Source: Advenella sp. S44 (GTDB lineage Bacteria > Pseudomonadota > Gammaproteobacteria > Burkholderiales > Burkholderiaceae_B). From it: a stretch of DNA of 64,000 nt. Below, piece after piece: positions 54,949 to 63,484 of this stretch. The stretch's first letter is position 1; each line of letters starts with the position of its first letter. The stretch is from contig NZ_NEXS01000003.1 of the NCBI RefSeq assembly GCF_002810445.1, positions 1,426,001 through 1,490,000 of the forward strand. Direction: 5' to 3'. The notes beneath the pieces were generated by a model. That model did not search any database, was not told where the DNA came from, and saw only the letters and a program-made list of their open reading frames with translations. A program made the translations under genes and the position numbers.

Positions 54949-55247
54949 TCGTATCGGCCACAGGCAAGTACTTTTGAGCGCGTGCTGTGTGTTTGCCGCT
55001 CACAGCGTCGGGCAGACGGCGCTTGGTAGTGGCGTGATTCGCTAGCAGTGTCCGCCGTACTGAGGGCTGAGTCCGCTTATTGTTGGCAATCGTGCGGGCC
55101 TTTATGCACGCTTTTTTGCTGGCAGGCACCGCCCGCTGCACGTTTTATGTTGGCAGGCATGGGCCAGCGAGCGGACCGTTTTTCGGTCGAAAGTGTTTAT
55201 ACTATTACTATTGCCTATAGTAAACGCGACGTTCATTGGAGAATCTC
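54949..55247. other. Spacer with two direct repeats, ntrC to ridA
   Basis: About 300 bases without a gene. Two near-identical 22-23-base repeats (55106-55128 and 55138-55159; GCACG...TTGGCAGGCA type) lie in tandem. Upstream of ridA (55193-55223) is an AT-rich TACTAT/ATAGTA dyad that could contain the promoter. Confidence 0.55.
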
Positions 55248-55634
55248 ATGACCAAACAAGTCATCCAGACAGACAAAGCCCCCAGCGCCATTGGCCCATA
55301 CTCGCAGGCAGTGGTCGCACCAGGAGGCAGCACAGTATATCTTTCGGGCCAGATCGGTCTGGACTCGGCTACGGGCGATCTCGTTTCCGAGCAGGTTGAA
55401 GAGCAGGTGCGCCAGGCCTTCAGAAATATGAGTGCCGTCATTCACGCGGCCGGCGGCTCGCTGCACAGCATTGTCAAGCTCACGTTGTTCCTGACGGATC
55501 TCACGCATTTTGGCATTGCCAATAACGTGATGTCGGAACTGATTCCGGAACCGTTTCCCGCCCGCTCCACGGTCGGCGTCAGCGCCTTGCCCAAGGGCGC
55601 GCTGTTTGAGGTAGAGGCCGTTATCGTCGTTTGA
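55248..55634 (+). CDS. ridA: RidA-family enamine/imine deaminase
   Basis: This is a 128-residue RidA/YjgF/UK114 protein. Conserved parts are APSAIGPYSQAV, LSGQIGLD, NMSAVIHAAGGSLHSIVKLTLFLTDL and PARSTVGVSALPKGALFEVEAV, the last containing the arginine that binds the substrate carboxylate. It hydrolyses reactive 2-aminoacrylate-type enamines. GGAGA before the ATG at 55248 fixes the start. It lies 13 bases upstream of recG. Confidence 0.95.
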   Translation: MTKQVIQTDKAPSAIGPYSQAVVAPGGSTVYLSGQIGLDSATGDLVSEQVEEQVRQAFRNMSAVIHAAGGSLHSIVKLTLFLTDLTHFGIANNVMSELIPEPFPARSTVGVSALPKGALFEVEAVIVV

Positions 55635-55647
55635 TTACTGCGTCGCC

Positions 55648-57696
55648 GTGCCTGCCGCTTCCGTGAAAACCGACAATTCCAGCGTCATCAGCAAGAAATT
55701 TGCGGCGCTGGGACTGGTCCAGGATTTTGATTTTGTTTTGCACTTGCCATTGCGTTATGAGGACGAAACGGCACTGCATCGCATCGGATCGCTGTATCCG
55801 GGCCAAATGGCGCAGGTCGAAGGTATCGTGCGCAAGGCGCAGGTCCAGATTCGCGGCAGGCGGCAACTGACAGCTACCATTGAGGACGATTCGGGCCAGT
55901 TGTCACTGCGCTGGCTGCATTTTTATCCAAGCCAGATCAAGGCGGTGGAAGAAGGGCGGCTGATCCGGGTTCGCGGCGAAGTGCGCGGGGGGTCTTTCTG
56001 GGGTTTTGAAATGGTGCACCCCAAGGTCAGTCGTGCGGGGGCGCCGCTATCGGATCGACTCACGCCGGTTTATCCGGCGACCGATGGATTGAATCAGCCG
56101 CAAATCCGCAAGGCGGTCAACGCGGCGCTCTCCCGCGTGCGGCTTGACGACACCCTGCCCGAGGCGATTCAGCAACAGTATCAACTGGCGCCGTTTGCGC
56201 AGGCCATCCAACTGCTGCACAATCCTCCCAAACAGGCCGACACCGTATCGCTGATTGAAAAAACGCATCCAGCGTGGGAACGCATCAAGTTCGACGAACT
56301 GCTCGCACAGCAATTGGCCATGTCGCTGGCACGCGCCACCCGGCAGAATCAAAAGGCCTATGCCATGAAGGGGCAAGGCTCGGGACTGGTGCAACGGCTG
56401 CTTGCCCAGGTCGGCTTTGCCCTGACTTCTGCGCAGGACAGGGTCAGCCGCGAGATTCTGGCCGATATGCAACACAGCTATCCCATGCAGCGGCTGCTGC
56501 AGGGGGATGTGGGCAGCGGTAAAACCGTGGTGGCCGCGATTGCCGCCGCACATGCGATCGATCAGGGATTTCAGGTAGCTGTCATGGCGCCCACCGAGAT
56601 TCTGGCCGAACAGCATTTCAAAAAATTCAGTGCCTGGTTTGAACCGCTGGGCATCAGTACGGGGTGGCTGGCCGGCAGCCTGACGCCGAAAAAGAAGCAG
56701 CAGGCCGCAGCAGATGTGGCAAACGGCACAACTGAACTGGTGGTGGGTACGCAGGCGCTTATCCAGCAGCACGTCTCGTTCGAGCGGCTCGGACTGATGA
56801 TCGTCGATGAGCAGCACCGTTTTGGTGTCGGCCAGCGTCTGAGCCTGGCCCGCAAGGGCGAGCAGCAAGCCGTGGCGCCCCATCAGCTCAGTATGAGCGC
56901 CACGCCCATTCCGCGCACGCTGGCTATGACGTTTTTTGCCGATCTGGACGTCTCGGTGATCGATAAACTGCCGCCGGGCCGCACTCCCGTGGTCACAAAG
57001 CTGTTTGCCGACGCACGACGTGGTGAACTGCTGGCTCATGTCCATGAAGTCATTCGGCAGGGCAGGCAGGTATACTGGGTTTGTCCGCTGGTAGAGGAAA
57101 GTGAGGCTTTGCAATTGCAAACGGCGACCGACACGTTCCAGCGGTTGCAGGAAGAACTGCCGGGTCTGCGTATCGGCCTGCTTCATGGACGCTTGCCGAC
57201 ACAGGAAAAAACAGCCATCATGAGCGCCTTTCACGGACATGCGCTGGATGTACTGGTAGCAACCACGGTGATCGAAGTTGGCGTGGACGTGCCCAATGCA
57301 TCGTTGATGATTATTGAACATGCCGAACGATTTGGGCTGGCCCAATTGCACCAGCTACGGGGGCGCGTCGGTCGCGGAAATAATGAATCGGTCTGTGTGC
57401 TGTTGTACCAGACCCCCCTGTCCACGGTGGCGACGGCCAGGCTCAAGGCGATGTACGAGACGCAGGATGGCTTCGAGATTGCAAGACGTGATCTGGAACA
57501 GCGTGGTCCGGGAGAGTTTCTTGGCATGCGGCAGTCGGGCATGGCGCTCTTGCGTTTTGCCGATATCGAGCTGGATGCGCCCATCGCCGAACAGGCGCGT
57601 GACACTGCGGTGCTGATGCAGGCTCAATACCCGGAAGCGGCGGCCGCGCATTTACAACGATGGGCGCGCCAGCGGGCAGATTTGCTCAGAATATGA
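55648..57696 (+). CDS. recG: RecG ATP-dependent DNA helicase
   Basis: This is a 682-residue branch-migration helicase. An N-terminal wedge/OB domain (about 20-150, LPLRYEDETALHRIGSLYPG) is followed by helicase motifs: I GDVGSGKTVVA, Ia APTEILAEQHF, II MIVDEQHRFG, III SATPIPRTLAMT, V VIEVGVDVPNA and VI QLRGRVGRG. DEQH with QRFGVGQR is the RecG hallmark. It starts with GTG. oxyR follows 130 bases later; recG-oxyR linkage is found elsewhere in proteobacteria. Confidence 0.95.
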   Translation: MPAASVKTDNSSVISKKFAALGLVQDFDFVLHLPLRYEDETALHRIGSLYPGQMAQVEGIVRKAQVQIRGRRQLTATIEDDSGQLSLRWLHFYPSQIKAVEEGRLIRVRGEVRGGSFWGFEMVHPKVSRAGAPLSDRLTPVYPATDGLNQPQIRKAVNAALSRVRLDDTLPEAIQQQYQLAPFAQAIQLLHNPPKQADTVSLIEKTHPAWERIKFDELLAQQLAMSLARATRQNQKAYAMKGQGSGLVQRLLAQVGFALTSAQDRVSREILADMQHSYPMQRLLQGDVGSGKTVVAAIAAAHAIDQGFQVAVMAPTEILAEQHFKKFSAWFEPLGISTGWLAGSLTPKKKQQAAADVANGTTELVVGTQALIQQHVSFERLGLMIVDEQHRFGVGQRLSLARKGEQQAVAPHQLSMSATPIPRTLAMTFFADLDVSVIDKLPPGRTPVVTKLFADARRGELLAHVHEVIRQGRQVYWVCPLVEESEALQLQTATDTFQRLQEELPGLRIGLLHGRLPTQEKTAIMSAFHGHALDVLVATTVIEVGVDVPNASLMIIEHAERFGLAQLHQLRGRVGRGNNESVCVLLYQTPLSTVATARLKAMYETQDGFEIARRDLEQRGPGEFLGMRQSGMALLRFADIELDAPIAEQARDTAVLMQAQYPEAAAAHLQRWARQRADLLRI

Positions 57697-57825
57697 AGCG
57701 CTTGGTTGCGCGCTGGCCAAAAGAGGCGCGCTAGTTCGATTCAAGATTTTGCGTTTCAACCGGACTATCCTGTCCACGGCTGGAGACCCTAGCCAATTTG
57801 ACACTTACTTTTTGCGGAGCCTGGT

Positions 57826-58782
57826 GTGACGCTTACTGAACTCAAATATATTATTGCAGTAGCCCGGGAACGACATTTCGGCCGTGCCGCAGAGGCTTGT
57901 TTTGTCAGCCAGCCAACCTTATCTGTGGCCATCAAAAAACTGGAAGATGAACTGGGCGTGATCATATTCGAGCGCGGCGGCAACGAAGTGGGTGTGACGC
58001 CCACCGGACAGCGGATCGTTACGCAGGCCCAGAAAATTCTGGAAGAAAGCGCCAACCTTAAGGAAATTGCCCGGCAGGGCAATGATCCCTTATCGGGCGC
58101 GTTGCGTGTCGGCGTTATCCATACAATCGGCCCTTATCTGCTGCCCAAGCTGATCCCGCTGCAATTGCGCACTACACCGCAAATGCCGCTGATTCTGCAG
58201 GAAAGCTTCACGGTGCGACTGCTGGAGTTGTTGCGCCAGGGCGAGATAGACTGCGCCATTGTCGCCTTGCCGCTGCCCGAGGCAGGGCTGGAGGTGCGGC
58301 CACTTTATGAAGAAGATTTCATTGCGGCAGTCCCCCGCAATCATCGCTGGGCCCAGGAAACGGATATCGATACTGAGATGTTAAAGCAGGAGACCATGCT
58401 CTTGCTGGGAGCCGGACACTGTTTTCGCGACCAGGTGCTGGAGGTATGCCCGGAGATGTCGCGATTTGCGGCCGCGGCAGACGGCATACAGCGTTCTTTT
58501 GAAGGCTCCTCGCTGGAAACTATTCGCCACATGGTTGCGGCCGGCCTGGGCATTACGCTGCTGCCAATGACAGCGCTGCCCGAAAAACCACCCTCGAAAG
58601 AGGATCTGGTGCGTTACGTGCCCATGAAGCGGCCCATACCCAACCGGGAAGTGGTGCTGATCTGGCGTCGCAGTTTCCCGCGACTGCAGGCGATTGATGC
58701 GCTGGCCGACTGTATTTACCGATGCGATTTGACCGGCGTCAGAATGCTTAATGGCAAGATCAGAAGCCTGCACACAAGCTGA
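57826..58782 (+). CDS. oxyR: OxyR, peroxide-sensing LysR regulator
   Basis: This is a 318-residue LysR-type regulator. The N-terminal helix-turn-helix is ELKYIIAVARERHFGRAAEA then CFVSQPTLSVAIKKLEDELG. The effector domain carries the redox cysteine pair in GAGHCFRDQVLEVC, which matches OxyR Cys199 and Cys208 in order and spacing. C-terminal ENREVVLIWRRSFPR-type segment (NREVVLIWRRSFPR) also fits OxyR. GTG start. It is downstream of recG and convergent with the methyltransferase. Target genes such as katG or ahpC are not in the window. Confidence 0.93.
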   Translation: MTLTELKYIIAVARERHFGRAAEACFVSQPTLSVAIKKLEDELGVIIFERGGNEVGVTPTGQRIVTQAQKILEESANLKEIARQGNDPLSGALRVGVIHTIGPYLLPKLIPLQLRTTPQMPLILQESFTVRLLELLRQGEIDCAIVALPLPEAGLEVRPLYEEDFIAAVPRNHRWAQETDIDTEMLKQETMLLLGAGHCFRDQVLEVCPEMSRFAAAADGIQRSFEGSSLETIRHMVAAGLGITLLPMTALPEKPPSKEDLVRYVPMKRPIPNREVVLIWRRSFPRLQAIDALADCIYRCDLTGVRMLNGKIRSLHTS

Positions 58783-58819
58783 CTGGCAAAGGGAGAGATT
58801 CCTCGCCCCGGAGTCTCAC

Positions 58820-59506
58820 TCAGGCCGGGTCCGCCGTGGCCACCCAGCCGCGAAACGAGAAAGCAGCATAAAAGAGTTCGACATTGACGAAACCGGCTTG
58901 CCGAAACAGCGCCTGCTCCTGACTGACCTTCAAGAGCGGCAGGCCTGATGCCATTGAGTCCGCGGACGCCAGCGCATTCTGCCAGTTGACACCGTCATGC
59001 TGGCTGAAGGCCACTGACCGCGCCAGCCACGATTGTACGTTGCCCCCCGGGTTGCTGTGATGCGCTGCAATCAGCCGGGCTCCGGGCCTGAGGCGCCGAC
59101 GAATTTGCTGCAGCGTGTGCAAACGTTCGGTTCTTTCGAGAAAGTGCAACGTGAGCAGGCAAGTGGCGCCATCATACTTGTGAACAGGTGCGGCCTCGAC
59201 AGTGCCGTCTATCAGCGTTATACGGTTTTTGAACGATTCCGTGTTGCGATGCGCCAGATCCAGCATGGAGGCAGAGGGATCGACGCCGACAAACTTCCAT
59301 TGTGACTGTGCTTGGGCCATCGCCTTGAGTTCCATCCCGCCACCGGCGCCGACAACCAGAATTTCCGCAGCCTGCGGCAACTGCTCATTCAGTAAAAGCA
59401 TGGTCATGCGATGCAGATCGGCCAGCCCGGGAACTTTGCGCTCTGTCCCTGCCAAGTAGCCCGGGACGACCGTAGAATCGAATTGAGGCAATGTTTTACC
59501 GGTCAT
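58820..59506 (-). CDS. Class I SAM-dependent methyltransferase
   Basis: This 228-residue protein has a Rossmann methyltransferase fold: motif I EILVVGAGGGMELKAMA, motif II region KFVGVDPSASMLDLAHRNTE, and DGATCLLTLHFLERTERLHTLQQ followed by RRRLRPGARLIAAHH. It resembles small CmoA/UbiE-like methyltransferases. Substrate unknown. GGGAGGA precedes the ATG. It faces the oxyR end. Confidence 0.85.
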   Translation of the reverse strand: MTGKTLPQFDSTVVPGYLAGTERKVPGLADLHRMTMLLLNEQLPQAAEILVVGAGGGMELKAMAQAQSQWKFVGVDPSASMLDLAHRNTESFKNRITLIDGTVEAAPVHKYDGATCLLTLHFLERTERLHTLQQIRRRLRPGARLIAAHHSNPGGNVQSWLARSVAFSQHDGVNWQNALASADSMASGLPLLKVSQEQALFRQAGFVNVELFYAAFSFRGWVATADPA

Positions 59507-59869
59507 GGGTGTGTCCTCCCGGGCGTGATGTCCCGGCGGTAGGTTGGCAGACTTGGCAGCAAGTAACGAAAAGATCGTTCATATATCGTCAAACCATACA
59601 AGACGCCGTATTCCATGTCAATTGAACAGAGCCGCTGGCCTTGCGGCGTTTGGCAATTAGCAGGCCACGGCATCCAAATAGCGCGTAACAGCTGTACCCG
59701 GTAGGCGAGCATCGTGGCAAGTGCCGTTGCCCGATGACATGGTGGGCGCATTCGTCAAATCAGGGTTTACCTTGAGCGTTCTAACAAAATTGAACCCATG
59801 TAAAAAAAAAGTGCGAGAATAACGACGTTAAACGTGATTACGTATCCTTACATTACCGGAGTACTACAA
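59507..59869. other. Spacer upstream of the LIV-binding protein
   Basis: About 360 bases. I see no gene; it should carry promoters for the methyltransferase (minus strand) and the binding protein (plus strand). A run of nine A residues (about 59802-59810) precedes the latter's probable -10 region. No regulator site can be named. Confidence 0.5.
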
Positions 59870-60991
59870 ATGAACTATCTGAAAGCATCTGCACTGTCCG
59901 TGGCCATTTCCGCCGGCCTGATGCTGTCGACCCAGGCACTGGCTGCAGATACCATCAAAATTGCGGCAGTCGGCCCCGTAACCGGCCCCGTAACCCAGTA
60001 TGGCGACATGGTGCGTGAAGGCATTCAGACCGCAATCGAATCGGTCAACGCGGCAGGCGGCTACGATGGCAAGCAATTTGAAATGGTGCAAGTGGATGAT
60101 GCTTGCGAACCCAAACAGGGCCCGACAGCAGCCAATAACGTGGTCAACAATAAAATCGGTTTCGTGGTCGGACCGGTCTGCTCCGGTGCGACGGTTGGCG
60201 GCGCGTCTGTCTACAATCAGGAAGGGGTAGTCATGATCACGCCTTCGGCCACGGCACCCAACGTGACAGACGGCAAAAATTTTGATTTCGTTTTCCGTAC
60301 GATCGGAAGGGATGACCAGCAAGGCCCCGCAGCGGCAAAATATATTATTGACAGCGTCAAGCCCAGCAAAGTCGCAATCCTGCATGACAAACAGTCCTAT
60401 GGACAGGGGATTGCCTCATCCGTACGCGACAACCTGAAAAAGGGCAATATTGAGGTTGCGTTGTTTGAAGGTATCAACGCCGGGGAAACGGATTACTCAT
60501 CAGTCATTACCAAGATGAAGTCATCTGGGGTGGATTTCATTTACTACGGTGGCTACCATCCCGAGATGGGCCTGCTCATGCGTCAGGCATCTGAGCAAGG
60601 TCTCAAAGCGAAGTTCATGGGTCCGGAAGGCGCCGGCAATCCTGAAATCAATGCGATCGCCGGCGATGCCGTCGAAGGCATGCTGCTCACCTTGCCTGCC
60701 GATTACTCCTCACTGCCAGAGAACAAAGCCGTCGTCGAAGCCTTCAACGCGAAAAAACGTAACGCGTCTGGCGCCTTCCAGCTAACCGCCTATGCCGCGA
60801 CACAAGCCATCGTGGAAGGTATCAAGGCCACCAACAGTACCGATCCCGAGCAAGTCGCTGAATGGCTGCACGGCAATACAGTTAAATCGGTCATCGGCGA
60901 TCTGTCATGGAATAAGCAGGGCGACCTGAACACCTTTAAGTTTGACGTCTACACCTGGCACAAAGACGGAAGCAAAACAGCGGTCAAGTAA
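59870..60991 (+). CDS. Branched-chain amino-acid ABC transporter binding protein (LivJ-like)
   Basis: This is a 373-residue periplasmic binding protein: signal peptide MNYLKASALSVAISAGLMLS then TQALA. The mature part is of the Leu/Ile/Val-binding type 1 fold (TIKIAAVGPVTGPVTQYGDM, VDDACEPKQGPTAANNVV, VVGPVCSGATVGGASVYNQEGVVMI). GGAG lies eight bases upstream of the ATG at 59870. No permease or ATPase genes (livHMGF) are next to it, and a terminator follows, so it works with components encoded elsewhere. Confidence 0.94.
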   Translation: MNYLKASALSVAISAGLMLSTQALAADTIKIAAVGPVTGPVTQYGDMVREGIQTAIESVNAAGGYDGKQFEMVQVDDACEPKQGPTAANNVVNNKIGFVVGPVCSGATVGGASVYNQEGVVMITPSATAPNVTDGKNFDFVFRTIGRDDQQGPAAAKYIIDSVKPSKVAILHDKQSYGQGIASSVRDNLKKGNIEVALFEGINAGETDYSSVITKMKSSGVDFIYYGGYHPEMGLLMRQASEQGLKAKFMGPEGAGNPEINAIAGDAVEGMLLTLPADYSSLPENKAVVEAFNAKKRNASGAFQLTAYAATQAIVEGIKATNSTDPEQVAEWLHGNTVKSVIGDLSWNKQGDLNTFKFDVYTWHKDGSKTAVK

Positions 60992-61042
60992 ACCGCCACG
61001 CCAGGACGTCAGGAATTCGCGTACGCCGTCAGGCAATGCGAG

Positions 61043-61060
61043 TTTTGTCGGTCCGACAAA
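61043..61060. repeat. Hyphenated palindrome before the LIV-binding terminator
   Basis: TTTGTCGG and CCGACAAA form an inverted repeat around one or two bases, between the binding-protein stop and the terminator hairpin. It may form a first stem in the transcript end. Confidence 0.5.
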
Positions 61061-61068
61061 GGGCAATG

Positions 61069-61105
61069 AAACTGGATCCGTCGCGCGCGGATCCAGTTTT
61101 GTTTT
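61069..61105 (+). terminator. Intrinsic terminator of the LIV-binding gene
   Basis: AAACTGGATCCG pairs perfectly with CGGATCCAGTTT (12 bp) around a 7-base GC loop, followed by TTGTTTTG. It lies about 80 bases after the gene stop. Confidence 0.85.
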
Positions 61106-61792
61106 GGAGGGCGTTTTGGTCCCCATAGGCCAACACGCTTTTGCCGCCATGTTCAGTACACCGTTAATAAACCCAGCCCGCAGCGCATATTTTCTTATTA
61201 CGATCCTGCCAGCCCATCAGCCCATCAGCCCATCAGCCCATTAGTTAACCAGCCCACCAGTTAACCAGGTTGCCTGCCAGTTTAAGTCAGCGTTGCTTCA
61301 ACGCTCGTTCCGCCACACCCGCTGACCACGGGCAAGCCGGCCAATTCGATTCGGACCCGCGTTAGCGCTCGTTCGCCGTATTTTCAGTTTCAGGCCTATC
61401 CCATAGGGCGAACTGCAAAAAAGACCGAACTCGCTAGGATCAATCGCAATCCTCAGTGAGTACTATTTCTTGAGCTACATCATTCAGTTTTTTTCCGATC
61501 GCGCTTAATATGCTCGGGCCCAAATCCATTACTAATAAACAGCAAAGGACACAAATGGCAGGCTGCTCATTCCGTTCTGCAAAGCTTCTGCATGCACGTG
61601 TGCCACGGTGTACTGCGATACCGTTCTTTCCTGCGCCATGTCTGCACTCAATAACGACCAGGCGCGTGACCAGCTAGCGCTCTGGGCAAACGGGTTTGTG
61701 GCAGGCCGTGTCGGTTCGTTGTGTGCCTTAGTCGGATGACACAGCTTCTGGCCGACATCCGTTTATTGTATTTGTCGTCATAAGGTGTTTAA
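61106..61792. other. Spacer before the two-partner secretion locus
   Basis: About 690 bases without a recognised gene. It contains the 8-base tandem array at 61211-61274. A short frame (61638-61737, MSALNNDQARDQLALWANGF then a stop) has a protein-like start but no family and no clear ribosome binding site. The tpsB promoter is presumably near the right end. Confidence 0.6.
61211..61274. repeat. Eight-unit array of an 8-base repeat
   Basis: Eight consecutive 8-base units: AGCCCATC three times, AGCCCATT, AGTTAACC, AGCCCACC, AGTTAACC and AGGTTGCC. The phase of 8 is kept throughout, including the divergent units. This suggests slippage from an AG-started octamer, with later point changes. Confidence 0.8.
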
Positions 61793-63433
61793 TTGTCGCG
61801 GCTAAAAACGACTTGCGCTACAGGGTTGCTGTTACTGTCGTTACACGGTGCCGCCATTGCCCAGGCTCATCCTGTTGCCGCATTGGTGGACGGACAAAGA
61901 ACGGCACAGCAGGAACTCGAAAGAATCCGGCAATACCGGCAACAGCATAGAAACAGCCAGCGGCATTACGAGCCGGCCAGGCAAGCGCAACAGAACAAGT
62001 TTAAAGGGCAGTCGTGCCTGTCCTATGACCGGCTGGAGCTGGTCGGTGTCTCCCTGGTAAAACCGGATGCCATTTTGCCCAGCGTGGACGAATGCCTGAA
62101 TGCCGACCGGCTCAACCAGTTAAGCCGTGAGCTGACCGCTCTCTATCTGGAACATGGCTATTTGCATAACGTCTTTGTGTTCGAGCCCATCGGCCAGATT
62201 TTGTACCTTAGGGTTACCGAAGGGCGTGTGGCAAAAATTAGCGGGCAAGATGCCATTGTCAATGCAGATATGCTTTTTCCGGGTTTGATCGGCAAACCCT
62301 TGAGGATCCATACCCTGGATCAGGGGCTGGATCACACCGATAAGTTTTTTTCAAACAAGGTCAGTGTTGATGTGAAATTGCAGCCCGGTGGCGATATCGA
62401 ATTGCAAATGCGCAACCAGTCCCGGGGACGCGCCGGTGGCTATGTTGGACTGGACAATAACGGCAATAAAGGAACAGGTCGGTGGACGGCGCGAGCGGGC
62501 CTGGTCATAGACAGCCCGTTTTCGTTGTCAGACTCGATCATGATCAGTGCGAGCCAATCGCTGGGCAGCAAGCCCTTCAGCCTGTATAACCGCAGCCTGG
62601 CTTTTCACTATTCCGTGCCCTATGGATACTGGGACTTCAGTGTATTTGGCTCTATCTCGCAGTATCGTGATCAGCTCTTTATTCATGAGAACCGCTATGT
62701 GTTGGATGGCAGAACCTGGCAGGCGGGGTTACGTGCCAATTATGTTTTTACCCGGGGAAGCAATCATGTGTCGTCGGTATACGGACAGCTGGAGCAAGTA
62801 AGCGCCCGCGGCCGTTTTGAAAAAAGCGTGATCTATTTGCAAAGTCCGGTGATGGTCAGCGCCCAGATTGGATGGACCCACTTGCGCGTCTTACCCGACG
62901 GCGTCATGTGGACCGACGTTGCGTACGAACAAGGCTTGTCGTGGAAGCAGGGATATGCAGACATCTATAAACGCAGCTATCGCAATTTCAGCCTGGCGTT
63001 CAACGCCCAGTTCTATCATCGTCGTGGCCAGCACACCTGGCATCATGAGCACGAACTGCTGGCCCGTTACAGCCCTCATCTTCTACCCGCCATCAAACAG
63101 CTGGACCTGCTGGACAAATATGCCGTTCGCGGGTTCAGGCGAATGAGTACATCAGCGGAAAAAGCGGTGGTGCTGCGGAACAATCTTTATCTGGGCCAGC
63201 AACAGGGATCGTTGACGATACGACCGTATGTGGGGCTGGATATCGGGATGCAAAAATCAAACCGATCACGCAATGAGAAACCAAGATGGGCTCATTCGTG
63301 GTCAATTGGATTGAAACTTAACGCTCACAATGGTTTGGATGCGAGGGTCGAGTTTTCAAAGGGTCGTCTGCATGATCATAACGGGTCATGGGGCGATCAC
63401 GCACTGAGCTTGAATCTGAGTCAACGGTTCTAG
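61793..63433 (+). CDS. TpsB outer-membrane transporter (ShlB/FhaC/CdiB family)
   Basis: This is a 546-residue two-partner secretion transporter. Signal peptide (to about residue 25) is followed by an N-terminal helical plug, then two POTRA domains (SCLSYDRLELVGVSLVKPDA; FEPIGQILYLRVTEGRVAKI then SGQ). A C-terminal 16-strand barrel starts near NQSRGRAGGYVGLDNNG and ends SLNLSQRF with terminal Phe. TTG start with AAGGTG upstream. It exports the TpsA protein encoded immediately downstream. Confidence 0.93.
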   Translation: MSRLKTTCATGLLLLSLHGAAIAQAHPVAALVDGQRTAQQELERIRQYRQQHRNSQRHYEPARQAQQNKFKGQSCLSYDRLELVGVSLVKPDAILPSVDECLNADRLNQLSRELTALYLEHGYLHNVFVFEPIGQILYLRVTEGRVAKISGQDAIVNADMLFPGLIGKPLRIHTLDQGLDHTDKFFSNKVSVDVKLQPGGDIELQMRNQSRGRAGGYVGLDNNGNKGTGRWTARAGLVIDSPFSLSDSIMISASQSLGSKPFSLYNRSLAFHYSVPYGYWDFSVFGSISQYRDQLFIHENRYVLDGRTWQAGLRANYVFTRGSNHVSSVYGQLEQVSARGRFEKSVIYLQSPVMVSAQIGWTHLRVLPDGVMWTDVAYEQGLSWKQGYADIYKRSYRNFSLAFNAQFYHRRGQHTWHHEHELLARYSPHLLPAIKQLDLLDKYAVRGFRRMSTSAEKAVVLRNNLYLGQQQGSLTIRPYVGLDIGMQKSNRSRNEKPRWAHSWSIGLKLNAHNGLDARVEFSKGRLHDHNGSWGDHALSLNLSQRF

Positions 63434-63484
63434 CAATATTGTGGTTCAACCGTAAATAGTGATTTTGAATCAGGAGGAAATCAT

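Noticed and set aside
56047-57351. 434-codon open frame on the minus strand opposite recG
   Set aside because: It lies fully inside the well-conserved recG gene, has no recognisable family, and the reading pattern follows from the high-GC codon use of recG.
61638-61737. Short frame MSALNNDQARDQLALWANGF before tpsB
   Set aside because: Ends after about 32 codons, no ribosome binding site, no recognised family.
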